A stretch of 64,000 nt of DNA, taken from assembly GCF_003462685.1 (NCBI RefSeq), contig NZ_QRVE01000004.1, positions 1 to 64,000 on the forward strand, given 5' to 3'. The stretch's first letter is position 1. Every line of letters starts with the position of its first letter. A program made the translations under genes and the position numbers. This DNA comes from Collinsella sp. AF23-4AC (lineage in GTDB: Bacteria > Actinomycetota > Coriobacteriia > Coriobacteriales > Coriobacteriaceae). Below, piece after piece: positions 42,805 to 51,716 of this stretch. The notes under the pieces are model-generated. The model did no database searches and was not told where the DNA came from. It saw nothing but the letters and a program-made list of their open reading frames with translations.

Positions 42805-43602
42805 ATGACTGAAACCACAGCCGCAACTCCCAACGAGACGCGCGATACCAAGCTCGAAATCATCATGGGCCGCGAGGCACTCGATAAGCTCGCCGATGCT
42901 ACGGTGCTGGTGCTCGGCTGCGGAGGTGTGGGCTCCAATTGCTGCGAGGCACTTGCCCGCGGCGGCATCGGTCATTTCGTCATTCTGGATAAGGACATCA
43001 TCGCGCCCAGCAATATCAATCGCCAGGCCATCGCCTTTCACAGCACCGTCGGCAAGCGCAAGGTCGATGTTATGGAAGCCATGATCCACGATATCAATCC
43101 CGCCACCACCGTCCTCAAGCGAACTGAATATCTGCTGAGCGACAATATCGACGAGTTCTTTACGAGCGTTTTTGAGCAGACGGACGGCAAGCTCGACTAC
43201 GTCGTCGACGCCATCGACACCATCTCGGCCAAGCTCACCATTGCCAAATATGCTCAGGACCACGACATTCGTTTGGTCAGTTCCATGGGCGGGGCCAACA
43301 AGCTCCATCCCGAGTGTCTCCGCTTTGCCGACATCTTCGATACGGTACGTGACCCCATGAGCCGCATTATGCGCAAAGAATGTAAGAAGCGCGGAATCAA
43401 GAGCCTACATGTACTGTTTAGCTGCGAGGAATCGGTTAAGACACAGCCCCGCGACCCTTCCAACATCCACGAGCGCACCGAGCTCGGAACCGCCAGCTTT
43501 ATGCCACCCATCATGGGTCAGATGATTGCCGGCGAGGTTATCCGCCAGATCAGCGGGCGCGGCACCGAGCGCGTGCGCGCCGATGGCCAGCGCTTGGACT
43601 AG
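42805..43602 (+). CDS. tcdA: ThiF-family tRNA threonylcarbamoyladenosine dehydratase (TcdA/CsdL-like)
   Basis: 265-residue E1-like ATP-binding enzyme. LVLGCGGVGSNCCEALARGG near residue 33 is the nucleotide loop, here cited as LGCGGVGSN; VVDAIDTISAKL near 132 follows, and DPSNIHERTELGTASFMPP near 215. It probably dehydrates t6A37 in tRNA to its cyclic form. GGAGG lies 6 bases before the ATG at 42805; the ATG six bases earlier overlaps that site. The gene is followed by a TatD-like nuclease with only 14 bp between them. Confidence 0.86.
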   Translation: MTETTAATPNETRDTKLEIIMGREALDKLADATVLVLGCGGVGSNCCEALARGGIGHFVILDKDIIAPSNINRQAIAFHSTVGKRKVDVMEAMIHDINPATTVLKRTEYLLSDNIDEFFTSVFEQTDGKLDYVVDAIDTISAKLTIAKYAQDHDIRLVSSMGGANKLHPECLRFADIFDTVRDPMSRIMRKECKKRGIKSLHVLFSCEESVKTQPRDPSNIHERTELGTASFMPPIMGQMIAGEVIRQISGRGTERVRADGQRLD

Positions 43603-43616
43603 CGGAGCGCGCCGAG

Positions 43617-44399
43617 ATGGAGCCCTGGTTATTTGATGCACACTGCCATCTTGATCTAATGGCTCACCCGGACGCCGTTGCCGATGAGGCAACGACGCTG
43701 GACCTGGTTCTATTTGACTGCGGCGTCGATCCGCGCGACTTTGCACGCGCCAAGAAGCGCGCTTGCAACCGTTCAAATATCTTTGCCGGCATCGGCCTCC
43801 ATCCCTGGTGGCTCGCCGACGGACGATGTGGCAACGCTGAAATCAATCTGCTTTGCGAAGTCGCTGCACAAGAACGCTTGATCGGCGAGGTCGGGCTCGA
43901 CTTTTCCGCTCGTTTTGCCGGAAGCGAGCCGCTACAAGTACAGGCATTTGACCGGCTCTGCGATGCACTCGTGCAGCACCCTCTTGCCGGGCGCGTGATA
44001 TCAATTCACGCCGTTCGTTCGGCAGGAACCGTGCTGGACGTCCTCGGGTCACATGAATTGCTCACCCCAAGCCCCGACTCCCCCGCTATCATCTTCCACT
44101 GGTTTAGCGGTACCTCGAACGAGTTCGTCCGCGCGCGAAACGCAGGCTGCTATTTTTCCGTGAATGAGCGGATGCTCGCCACCAAGCGCGGTCGCGAATA
44201 CGCCCGACAGATTCCACTCGACCGCCTGCTGCTCGAGACTGATGCACCAGCCCGGCCGCAAGCAGATGCAAGCGCACAGCAGCTCATCACATCGCTGAAA
44301 AGCGTCTCTCGGCACATCGCCGAACTTAAAAACTGCGTCGTGGAGAGCGCCGAATCGATCGTTTTGGAAAATTCGCGCTTCATATTTGACTTCCGCTGA
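43617..44399 (+). CDS. TatD-family metal-dependent hydrolase
   Basis: 260 residues. The N-terminal FDAHCHLDLM is the metal-binding motif, followed by IGLHPWW near 61, IGEVGLDFSAR near 88, a histidine in IISIHAVRSAG and IFHWFSGTSNEF near 160; LLETDAPARPQ near 205 has the final Asp. It is shorter and more divergent than E. coli TatD and may be a 3'-5' DNase or a different amidohydrolase. Co-transcribed with tcdA. Confidence 0.84.
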   Translation: MEPWLFDAHCHLDLMAHPDAVADEATTLDLVLFDCGVDPRDFARAKKRACNRSNIFAGIGLHPWWLADGRCGNAEINLLCEVAAQERLIGEVGLDFSARFAGSEPLQVQAFDRLCDALVQHPLAGRVISIHAVRSAGTVLDVLGSHELLTPSPDSPAIIFHWFSGTSNEFVRARNAGCYFSVNERMLATKRGREYARQIPLDRLLLETDAPARPQADASAQQLITSLKSVSRHIAELKNCVVESAESIVLENSRFIFDFR

Positions 44400-44405
44400 C
44401 CCCGG

Positions 44406-44633
44406 TGGGCAAAAAACACCAAATATGAGTACTGTTGCAATGCTAGTAGCATTATTTTGCGACAAATGAACACCTAGATAATGTACATCCGTTCATTATC
44501 TAGGTGTTTTAGTATGGCTAAAGCCGTTTAAAACAGGCTTTTATCGCTCCCAGGCACTCAGCTAGGGCCTCAAAGGCTTGATTTTGCTGTTACTAAAATA
44601 GTTACAGTACTCATATTTGGCATTTTTTGCCCA
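44406..44633. mobile_element. MITE-like element with 30-bp terminal inverted repeats
   Basis: TGGGCAAAAAACACC at 44406 continues as AAATATGAGTACTGT; the reverse complement of the right end (44604-44633) matches it at 28 of 30 positions. Flanking GACCCC/GGGTC extends the symmetry. Inside, ACACCTAGATAATG pairs with CATTATCTAGGTGT as a strong hairpin (about 44474-44511). There is no reading frame and no clear target-site duplication. It lies just past the TatD-like gene. Confidence 0.72.
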
Positions 44634-44636
44634 CAG

Positions 44637-44672
44637 GGTCCCGGGAAGACAACAATTCGACTTCCCGGGACC
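44637..44672. repeat. 12-bp perfect hairpin beside the MITE-like element
   Basis: GGTCCCGGGAAG and CTTCCCGGGACC enclose 12 bases. No U run on either side, so it is not an ordinary terminator. It abuts the right end of the MITE-like element. Confidence 0.6.
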
Positions 44673-44757
44673 GCTCAACTATTCAAAAATCGGCGCTCCG
44701 TGGCCCCCAGAAGTCCTCCATACCACATGCGACCAAGACGAACGCGGTGGCAAAGTC

Positions 44758-45417
44758 CTACGCGAGTTCCAGCAGGTCCGGCAGCTGATCGATAATCTTA
44801 TCCGCGGCATCCTGGCTAAAGCCGAAGCGCTCCTCGCGCTTGGCAATGACTGTCAGGCCGGCTCGCTTGCCGGCAGTGATGCCAGGCACCGAATCCTCAA
44901 CGCAGCAGCAGCGATTCGCGGGCAGCCCCAGCAGGTCCAGCGCATGCAGGTAGATGTCGGGCTCGGGCTTGCTCTCCTTAAACTGCTCGCCACTCACCAC
45001 ATACTCAAAGGCATCCGACAGCCCGCACGCGTTGAGCACTTCCTCGATACTATCCATGGGCGACGAGCTGGCAAGCGCCACGCGAACGCCGCGGCGCGGC
45101 AGCTCTCGAATCGTATCCACGGCGCCTGGGTTAATCAAAGTCTGATAGTCGCGCGGACGCTTATGGGCCCACTCGTCCCAACGGGCCAACGCTTCCTCGC
45201 CAGTAAAATGCCCCTTACCGGCACGCTCAAACCAATCGACCAGCATGCGGAGAAAGAACTGATGCGAGGTACCGACCTGCCCGTTCAGCTCCTCTTGGGT
45301 CAGGTTCAACCCAAGCTCCTTGGCAAACGCGGCAGTCTCGCCCAGGTAGTAATACTCGGTATCGACAATGACGCCGTCCATGTCAAAGATAACGGCGTCG
45401 AACGGAAATGCGGACAC
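44758..45417 (-). CDS. HAD-superfamily phosphatase (beta-phosphoglucomutase-like)
   Basis: 219 residues. Motif I FDMDGVIVDTE near residue 9, motif II ALASSSPMDSIEEVL near 105 and motif III KPEPDIYLHALDLLG with VEDSVPGI near 165. The GTG start follows GGGAGGGTGCC. Such proteins hydrolyse sugar phosphates or nucleotides; the exact substrate is unclear. It follows the terminator of the next HAD gene. Confidence 0.87.
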   Translation of the reverse strand: MSAFPFDAVIFDMDGVIVDTEYYYLGETAAFAKELGLNLTQEELNGQVGTSHQFFLRMLVDWFERAGKGHFTGEEALARWDEWAHKRPRDYQTLINPGAVDTIRELPRRGVRVALASSSPMDSIEEVLNACGLSDAFEYVVSGEQFKESKPEPDIYLHALDLLGLPANRCCCVEDSVPGITAGKRAGLTVIAKREERFGFSQDAADKIIDQLPDLLELA

Positions 45418-45431
45418 GGCACCCTCCCTAA

Positions 45432-45459
45432 CAAAAGGGCGCCTGTAAGCAGGCGCCCG
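45432..45459 (-). terminator. intrinsic terminator of the Cof-type phosphatase gene
   Basis: GGGCGCCTG and CAGGCGCCC form a 9-bp stem with TTTTGT following on the minus strand. Confidence 0.88.
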
Positions 45460-45480
45460 AACCATGCATTATCGGCGATT

Positions 45481-46323
45481 CTAGCCCAGTAGCTTATCGA
45501 GTGCCACCGCGATACCGTCTTCGTTGTTATTGGCGGTCACCATCTGGGCAACTGCCTTAACCTCATCGACGGCGTTGCCCATGGCTACACCTGTGCCGGC
45601 CCACTCAATCATGGACTTGTCGTTCTGGCCGTCGCCAAACGATACGACCTCACTGGCATCGATGCCGAGCTTGGGCAGGGCACCCTCGAGCGCACGGGCC
45701 TTGTCGATACCGGGCGCCGTGTACTCAAAGTACCAGTCGGCCGTAAACATGCCCGAAAGCGTCTGCTTAAAGGGCGCATACATCTCCTCGTAATGCGCCT
45801 GCAGGTAGGCTGGATCGCCCGCCGTCAGCAGCTTGTCCACGGGACAAGCGTCCACGACCTCATGCAAGCTCTCGACCTCACGGATCTTAAGGTCGCACGC
45901 ATCGCGCTCATACTTGACGATATTCTTCTGCGAACCGTCCGGCAGTGTGATCATGCAGCGATACGAGTCCTCGACATGCAGATCGCGACCGAGCGAGATG
46001 ATGGGGATCACGTCGAAATTGCGCAGATGATCAATCAGACGGTGCAGTTCGTCAGCCGGCATGGCCTGGTCAAAAAGAACCTCATCGGTCTGAGCGTCGA
46101 CCACATGTGCGCCATTAAAGGCAACTAGCAGACCGTCATGGTTTTGAAGGTCGAGCTCCTGCGCCAAGGCGTGCAGCCCCCATGCGGGACGACCCGAAGC
46201 CAAGATGAGCTTAATGCCCGACTCCTGCGCCGCGAGCAGCTTCTCGCGCGTACGCGGGCTGATGACCTTTTGGTCGTTGGTGAGCGTACCGTCGATATCC
46301 ATTGCGATGGCTTTGATTGCCAT
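45481..46323 (-). CDS. Cof-type HAD phosphatase
   Basis: 280 residues of HAD subfamily IIB. Motif I is AMDIDGTLTNDQ at 7-18, motif II ILASGRPAWGLHAL near 42, and motif III VVSFGDGQNDKSMIEWAG near 225. Probably a sugar-phosphate or flavin phosphatase. GCAAGGAGGC precedes the ATG. Upstream gap of 489 bp to the next gene. Confidence 0.92.
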   Translation of the reverse strand: MAIKAIAMDIDGTLTNDQKVISPRTREKLLAAQESGIKLILASGRPAWGLHALAQELDLQNHDGLLVAFNGAHVVDAQTDEVLFDQAMPADELHRLIDHLRNFDVIPIISLGRDLHVEDSYRCMITLPDGSQKNIVKYERDACDLKIREVESLHEVVDACPVDKLLTAGDPAYLQAHYEEMYAPFKQTLSGMFTADWYFEYTAPGIDKARALEGALPKLGIDASEVVSFGDGQNDKSMIEWAGTGVAMGNAVDEVKAVAQMVTANNNEDGIAVALDKLLG

Positions 46324-46812
46324 ATATGCCTCCTTGCATCGTTTTTATCGCGCACTATCTTATCCGAGCCGGGGCACGTTCACACAGCGCGCGCATGACG
46401 GTTGCAAAACCACCCCATTTGAAACAAAGGCAAAAAAGTACTTGCAAAGACGCGTTCCGACATATAAGTTGATAAAAGACCGCCGTTGCGGTTTTAAGTA
46501 GATCGAGCATATGAAGTTTGAGTTTTAGCGTGTAAGAGAAGGAAGATCGGCAAAGTACAGCCCCAAACGCAATGACAACTTAATGAGGTAACTGCCACAT
46601 GTGAGGCACCCAGGGCATTGCTGTCTCGATTTTGAGCACGATGCCTTCCGCCTTGCATGGGCCGTTCCATCCCGCCCCTGCAGCAACTGCCTCACGGGCT
46701 CATTGAAAACCGCATAGCACCCCAACGTCAGCACATCACCCACGGCAAGCACATCACTCACGACAACCAACACATCAACAAACAGCACGAACATCAACCG
46801 ATTGGAGAAGCT
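46324..46812 (+). other. 489-bp intergenic region with leader-like features
   Basis: No gene is supported. From the left: the end of the Cof promoter region; TTGCAA and TATAAG as a weak promoter (about 46442-46468); a short hairpin ACCGCCGTTGCGGT; and 46700-46812, an A/C-rich, G-poor stretch with repeated CACATCA units (about 46724, 46748 and 46767) just before the ribosome binding site of the cassette gene at 46813. The A/C-rich leader is expected to be unstructured. No riboswitch is recognised. Confidence 0.4.
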
Positions 46813-47703
46813 ATGACAAACCACCACGCCGAAGGCGGCGATAAGAAAAGCATTCTGGATGCCCGCATTGAGCGAGCATATGCAAACGAATATGACGCCG
46901 CCTTTGCCGCCGCGACCATCAAGAACTACGCGTCGCTACCGCTCGCGACGATCTTGGCCGACCACCCTCAACTGCTGAAGCGCTGCACAAAGATCATGGG
47001 CGACCCCGACATTCGCAAGCTGACAGACCCCTATGCCCCAAAACGCGACAACGATTCGTACGTTCTTACCGTAGGCTGCCTAGCCCATATGCTTACGGCG
47101 CTCGACACGAAACTCAAGCTCGAATGGGAACCCGACGAGCGTCATGAACTCGAAAGCAAGCGGAACACCCTGCGCACCGCACTGTTCCTTCCGTTGGACG
47201 GCCTCAAGCGCTGCAACGTCGAGCTCAATACACAGGCGCGGCAAAAGTCCGGGATCACGGGGCAGAAAACTCCAAGACCCCATGCGGCCATCGTCGACCG
47301 CAACCGATATAACCGCATGACCGCGCATTTTTCTGCCGAGGGAGCAGACATAAGGACGCTGATCGACCTGCTGTGCCTCCTGAGCATCAACGAGCTATTT
47401 GAGGGCTATCTCGCCCTTGTTCCCGCGACGGCACCCAAGTCGGTAGCAAAGATCATCGAGACCTGCAGACGCCAGTTTGAGCGCCATCGCAATGGCAGCG
47501 AGATGAACGCCAGCATCGCGCAGTACTACGCGGCTCATTACAAAAATGACGGATGTGCCCCTGTCGAGCATCATCTGCGGCTCGCCTACACCACGCCCGC
47601 CGCAACGCTCTATCGCTTTGGAGCCCTTGGCGCTTGCGAGCCGCACGAACAGGCAGCCTGTCCCACAACCGAGCTCGATCTCAGGCTCGGACGAACCCTG
47701 TAG
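46813..47703 (+). CDS. hypothetical protein, first gene of ClpP-VirD4 cassette
   Basis: 296 residues, soluble, with no recognised domain, signal peptide or repeat. Mostly helical by pattern, with a central basic segment (NTQARQKSGITGQK) and Leu-rich C-terminal half (LIDLLCLLSINELFEGYLAL). The start at MTNHHAEGG follows TTGGAGAAGC; the longer frame runs into the repetitive leader and is rejected. It is followed 63 bp later by the ClpP-like gene. It could be a substrate adaptor or a structural subunit, but this is speculation from position. Confidence 0.7.
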   Translation: MTNHHAEGGDKKSILDARIERAYANEYDAAFAAATIKNYASLPLATILADHPQLLKRCTKIMGDPDIRKLTDPYAPKRDNDSYVLTVGCLAHMLTALDTKLKLEWEPDERHELESKRNTLRTALFLPLDGLKRCNVELNTQARQKSGITGQKTPRPHAAIVDRNRYNRMTAHFSAEGADIRTLIDLLCLLSINELFEGYLALVPATAPKSVAKIIETCRRQFERHRNGSEMNASIAQYYAAHYKNDGCAPVEHHLRLAYTTPAATLYRFGALGACEPHEQAACPTTELDLRLGRTL

Positions 47704-47766
47704 CCCGCCAGCCCCTCCGCGGGCAACAATCCTATTCCACAACACAACCAACAGAAAGGAGTCCTC

Positions 47767-48384
47767 ATGGACACCAATCATTCCCCCATCATCAGCCCCC
47801 TCACCATGCGTGAATCCGCCCGAGGTATCACGCTCACCAGCATTTACGATGAGATGCTCGCCCGTCGCGAGCTCTCCGTCATGGGAAACATCGAAACCCC
47901 GATGGCCCACGACCTATGCCAGCAGATCCGCCTGCTCGATGCCACCGACCCCAGCCGCCCCATCACCATATTTGTCGCCAGCGCCGGCGGAAGCGTGCGA
48001 TCGGGTCTTGCGATCTATGACGCCATGCGCCTCGCATCGTGCCCCATCCGCACCGTCTGCCTGGAATTCGCCGCGTCCATGGGCGCCGTGATCTTTATGG
48101 GCGGCGACGATCGCCGTATGGCGCCCCATGCAGAGCTCATGATTCACGACCCGCTGATCCCCCAGGGGGCAGGCGGCTCGGCACTTGCGCTGCAGGAAAC
48201 CAGCCGGCGTCTCATGCAGACCCGCAAGACCCTCACGCAAATCCTCTCGGACCGCAGCGGCCTCACGCCCAAGCGCATCCAGTCCCTCACTGCAAAAGAC
48301 ACCTACCTTTCGGCCGAGCGCGCCGTCGAGCTCGGCTTTGCCCACGAAATCCTCTCGACCACCAAGGAGGTCGCCCATGTCTAA
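47767..48384 (+). CDS. ClpP-like serine protease, second gene of cassette
   Basis: 205 residues of the ClpP/crotonase-like fold. The catalytic triad is intact by position: Ser104 in FAASMGAV, His127 in LMIHDPL and Asp178 in AKDTYLSA; the oxyanion loop is SAGGSV (72-77). The N-terminal 30 residues lack the usual ClpP axial loop sequence. It is probably not housekeeping ClpP, which normally lies by clpX or tig. AAGGAG precedes the ATG and its stop overlaps the VirD4-like gene by 8 bases. Confidence 0.87.
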   Translation: MDTNHSPIISPLTMRESARGITLTSIYDEMLARRELSVMGNIETPMAHDLCQQIRLLDATDPSRPITIFVASAGGSVRSGLAIYDAMRLASCPIRTVCLEFAASMGAVIFMGGDDRRMAPHAELMIHDPLIPQGAGGSALALQETSRRLMQTRKTLTQILSDRSGLTPKRIQSLTAKDTYLSAERAVELGFAHEILSTTKEVAHV

Positions 48385-49681
48385 CCTCGCCAGCCGCCTC
48401 GCCGCATCTGAGTCCGCATCGTCCACCATTCTCGCCAAGGATCGAACGCTTTCCTGCGACACCCGCCAAACGGGACTCAACAACAACGCACTTGTGATCG
48501 GCCCCTCGGGAGCCGGCAAGACCCGAAACGTCCTCAAGCCCAACCTGCTGCAAATGAACGCAAGCTACATCGTGCTCGACACCAAAGGCACGCTCTGTCG
48601 CGAAGTGGGACCTGTGCTGGCAGCCCACGGTTACCGCGTGCAATGTCTCAACTTCGCCGACCTCAACACCGTCCCGGCCCTTGCGCCCGGCATCGAGCGC
48701 TGCGGCTACAACCCCCTGAGGCACATTCGCCGCAAGGCGGACGGCAGGCCCAACCAGCAGGACATCCTCTCGGTGGCAAAGGCCATCTGCCCCATCGAGG
48801 ACAACAACCAGCCTTTTTGGGATCATGCGGCGGCAAACCTGCTGTCGTGTCTTATCGCCTACGTCACCGAACAGCTGCCCGCCGACGAGCAGACGATCAG
48901 CTCGGTCATCAAGCTGATCGAGCACCTGCAGGACGGTGCCACGGGTCGATTGTTTGACGACCTGATCACGACCGACCCCCAAAGCTATGCCCTCTCGCTA
49001 TGGCGGCGCTACGCCATTACGCAAAATGCCGAGCGCATGCACGCGAGCATCGTCGGCATCCTTGCCGAAAAGGTCATGTGTCTGGGATTCGACGGTGCGG
49101 CACAGCTCTATCGTAAGTGCCATCAGGTGGACTTCGCTTCCATGGGACACACCCCCTGCGCCCTGTTTGTAACCGTGAGCGATATTGACCGCAATCTCGA
49201 TCCGCTGACCGGCCTCTTTATTTCGCAGGCGTTTATGGGCCTCATTCGTGAGGCCGATAGGCAGCCCGACGGCAGCCTGCCCGTGCCCGTGCGCTTTATG
49301 CTCGATGACTTCGCAAATCTGCAGATCCCCCAGATCGACAACGTGCTCTCGATTATCCGAAGCCGCAACATCTGGGCAACGCTGCTGCTGCAGTCGACCA
49401 ACCAGCTCGATGCGCTCTATGGCGAGGCACGCGCACGCTCCATCATGGGCAACTGCGACACGCATCTGGTGCTGGCGTTCCAGGATCCCGAGAGTGCCCG
49501 GGTGTTTTCCGACCGCGCCGACGCGCTGCCCAGTACGCTCATGGCGACGCCGATTGATCGCTCGTGGCTCTTTGTACGCGGTCGCACTCCCGAACAGGTC
49601 GAGCGCTTTAGGCTCGAAGACCATCCGCTCTACGGGGAGCTGCCCGAGGCGCAGCGAGGCCATGCGGAGGCCGAGATCTAG
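48377..49681 (+). CDS. VirD4/TraG-like ATPase without membrane anchor, third gene of cassette
   Basis: 434 residues. Walker A GPSGAGKT at 42-49, Walker B region VRFMLDDFANLQIPQID near 309, and the LLQSTNQLD and GNCDTHLVLAF motifs of the VirD4/TraG coupling ATPases. The N-terminal transmembrane helices of true coupling proteins are missing, so the protein is soluble. No relaxase, VirB gene or oriT is visible nearby. The start ATG overlaps the ClpP-like stop (ATGTCTAA), with AAGGAGG upstream, which ties the two products together. Confidence 0.84.
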   Translation: MSNLASRLAASESASSTILAKDRTLSCDTRQTGLNNNALVIGPSGAGKTRNVLKPNLLQMNASYIVLDTKGTLCREVGPVLAAHGYRVQCLNFADLNTVPALAPGIERCGYNPLRHIRRKADGRPNQQDILSVAKAICPIEDNNQPFWDHAAANLLSCLIAYVTEQLPADEQTISSVIKLIEHLQDGATGRLFDDLITTDPQSYALSLWRRYAITQNAERMHASIVGILAEKVMCLGFDGAAQLYRKCHQVDFASMGHTPCALFVTVSDIDRNLDPLTGLFISQAFMGLIREADRQPDGSLPVPVRFMLDDFANLQIPQIDNVLSIIRSRNIWATLLLQSTNQLDALYGEARARSIMGNCDTHLVLAFQDPESARVFSDRADALPSTLMATPIDRSWLFVRGRTPEQVERFRLEDHPLYGELPEAQRGHAEAEI

Positions 49682-49756
49682 GCGCAGGGTTCTCGCAGCG
49701 CGCGGCGCCCCGGCGATGTTCCACAAAGGCCGTGCGCCCCGGGACCACGGCAAAGC

Positions 49757-49790
49757 AAAGGGACCCGCATCCGATAGGATACGGGCCCCT
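49757..49790 (-). terminator. intrinsic terminator of pgi
   Basis: GGGGCCCGTATCC pairs with GGATGCGGGTCCC (two G-T pairs) and is followed by TTTGCTTT on the minus strand. It may also limit read-through from the convergent cassette. Confidence 0.75.
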
Positions 49791-49822
49791 GACTATAAGG
49801 CGCGATGCGTTAACAGCAGCGA

Positions 49823-51517
49823 CTACTTGCGATGCGCGCGATAGAACTCGATGAGCGCCTGGGTCGAAGCGTCCTGCTCGGCCTTGGCGGTGTCGTCGTG
49901 GAAGGCCGGGGTGATCTGCTTGGCAAGCTGCTTGCCCAGCTCGACGCCCCACTGATCGTAGGAGTCGATGCCCCAGACCGTGCCCTCGACAAACGTGATG
50001 TGCTCGTACAGGGCGATGAGCTCGCCGAGCGCGAACGGAGTCAGCGTGTCGCCGAAGATCGAGGTCGTCGGGCGGTTGCCCTCAAAGCAACGGGCCGGGA
50101 CGATCTGCTCGGGCGTGCCCTCGGCACGAACCTCGTCGGCAGTCTTGCCAAAGGCGAGCGCCTTGGTCTGGGCCAGGAAGTTGCCCAGGAACAGCTCGTG
50201 CACGTCCTGGCCGCTGTCGGTCGCAGGGTTGGCGGTATTGGCGAAGGCGATGAAATCGGCCGGGACCACCACGGTGCCCTGGTGCAGCAGCTGGTAGAAG
50301 GCGTGCTGACCGTTGGTGCCGGGCTCGCCCCAGAAGATCTCACCGGTGTCGGAGGTCACGGCGCTGCCGTCCCAGCGGACATGCTTGCCGTTGGACTCCA
50401 TGGTGAGCTGCTGCAGGTAGGCCGGGAAACGATGCAGGTACTGGCAGTACGGCAGCACGGCGTGGCTCTTGGAACCGAAGAAGTTGACGTACCAGACGTT
50501 GAGCAGGCCCATCAGCGCAACGGCATTGTTCTCGAGCGGCGTGTTGCAGAAGTACTCGTCGATAGCGTGGAAGCCCTCGAGGAACTGCTGGAAGCGCTCG
50601 GGACCGAGCACGACGATCAGCGACAGGCCCACGGCGGAGTCGACGGAGTAGCGGCCGCCGACCCAGTTCCAGAAGCCGAAGGCGTTGGCGGGGTCGATAC
50701 CGAAGGCCTCAACCTTCTCGAGTGCGGTGGAAACGGCAACGAAGTGCTTTGCCACGGCCTCGGCGTTCTGCTCATCGGAGCCGTCGATGGCGCCCTGGGC
50801 CTTGAGCTGCTCGAGCATCCAGGTCTTGACCTCGCGGGCGTTGGTGAGGGTCTCGAGCGTGGTGAAGGTCTTGGAGACGATGATCACGAGCGTGGTCTCG
50901 GGATCCAGGCCCTTAAGCTTCTCGGCCTGGTCGTTGGGGTCGATGTTGGAGATATAGCGGCAGTCGATACCGGCGTCGGCATAGGGACGCAGAGCCTCGT
51001 AGGCCATGACCGGGCCCAGATCGGAGCCGCCGATGCCGATGGACACCAGGTGCTCGATCTTCTTGCCGGTAACGCCCTTCCACTCACCGGAGCGCACGCG
51101 CTCGGCGAAGGCATACATGCGGTCGAGGACCTCGTGCACGTCGGCGACGACATCCTGGCCGTCGACGATGAGCTGGCCCCTCTCGGTTGCGGGGCGGCGA
51201 AGCGCGGTGTGCAGGACGGCGCGGTCCTCGGTGGTGTTAATGTGCTCGCCGGAGAACATGGCGTCGCGGCGCTCCTCGAGCTTCACCTCGCGGGCAAGAT
51301 CGCACAGCAGCTTGACGGTCTCATCGGTCACCAGGTTCTTCGACAGATCGAAGTGCAGGTCACCGGCGTCAAAGCTCAGCTTGTTCACGCGCTCGGCATC
51401 GGCAGCGAACCAGGCCTTGAGGTTGATACCATCGGCCTCGAGCTTCTCCTGATGAGCCTCGAGTGCCTTCCAAGCGGCAGTCGACGTAGCATCGATAGGT
51501 GCGGCAACAGTTGCCAT
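49823..51517 (-). CDS. pgi: glucose-6-phosphate isomerase
   Basis: 564 residues, long form. [16 protein letters not shown] near 165, SKTFTTLET near 218, the Glu/His site [16 protein letters not shown] near 285 and the C-terminal [16 protein letters not shown] (near 522) with the catalytic Lys. It interconverts glucose 6-phosphate and fructose 6-phosphate. GAGGAGGACTCT precedes the ATG chosen at MATVAAP. Confidence 0.95.
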   Translation of the reverse strand: MATVAAPIDATSTAAWKALEAHQEKLEADGINLKAWFAADAERVNKLSFDAGDLHFDLSKNLVTDETVKLLCDLAREVKLEERRDAMFSGEHINTTEDRAVLHTALRRPATERGQLIVDGQDVVADVHEVLDRMYAFAERVRSGEWKGVTGKKIEHLVSIGIGGSDLGPVMAYEALRPYADAGIDCRYISNIDPNDQAEKLKGLDPETTLVIIVSKTFTTLETLTNAREVKTWMLEQLKAQGAIDGSDEQNAEAVAKHFVAVSTALEKVEAFGIDPANAFGFWNWVGGRYSVDSAVGLSLIVVLGPERFQQFLEGFHAIDEYFCNTPLENNAVALMGLLNVWYVNFFGSKSHAVLPYCQYLHRFPAYLQQLTMESNGKHVRWDGSAVTSDTGEIFWGEPGTNGQHAFYQLLHQGTVVVPADFIAFANTANPATDSGQDVHELFLGNFLAQTKALAFGKTADEVRAEGTPEQIVPARCFEGNRPTTSIFGDTLTPFALGELIALYEHITFVEGTVWGIDSYDQWGVELGKQLAKQITPAFHDDTAKAEQDASTQALIEFYRAHRK

Positions 51518-51610
51518 AGAGTCCTCCTCAGCATACGGGCGCACGCCTCCATGCGCCCGGACATTCAGATGCCACTATTCTAGCGCAGGTCAAGACTACA
51601 ATCAGCGAGC

Positions 51611-51712
51611 GTTGCCAATCGGCCCCCAAACGGCAACCGATCAAAAAGGGACAGGCTTATTTTGGCAGGTCAAACGCTTTACCAACCAAAAATAACCCGT
51701 CCTTTTATGGCA
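51611..51712. repeat. degenerate palindromic repeat region (AAAAAGGGACAGG family)
   Basis: The left arm near 51641-51675 has AAAAAGGGACAGGCTTATTT; the right arm near 51683-51712 has the degenerate complement. A separate GTTGCC/GGCAAC hairpin precedes it at 51611-51637. It lies between pgi and the Fe-ADH-like gene. Confidence 0.6.
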
Positions 51713-51716
51713 AATA

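Noticed and set aside
44406-44633. CRISPR array or tracrRNA-like locus
   Set aside because: There is one inverted repeat pair and no regularly spaced direct repeats, and no cas gene in the window.
46324-46812. Riboswitch or T-box in the long gap before the cassette
   Set aside because: No conserved T-box bulge or specifier region and no known riboswitch core was found; only weak promoter-like sequences and an A/C-rich leader.
48377-49681. Conjugative element or ICE
   Set aside because: Only a VirD4-like ATPase is present; there is no relaxase, VirB/VirD2 gene, integrase, attachment site or oriT in the window, and flanking genes are core chromosomal.
49832-51583. 583-codon frame antisense to pgi
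   Set aside because: pgi is complete on the other strand; the frame has no start signal and no recognisable domain.
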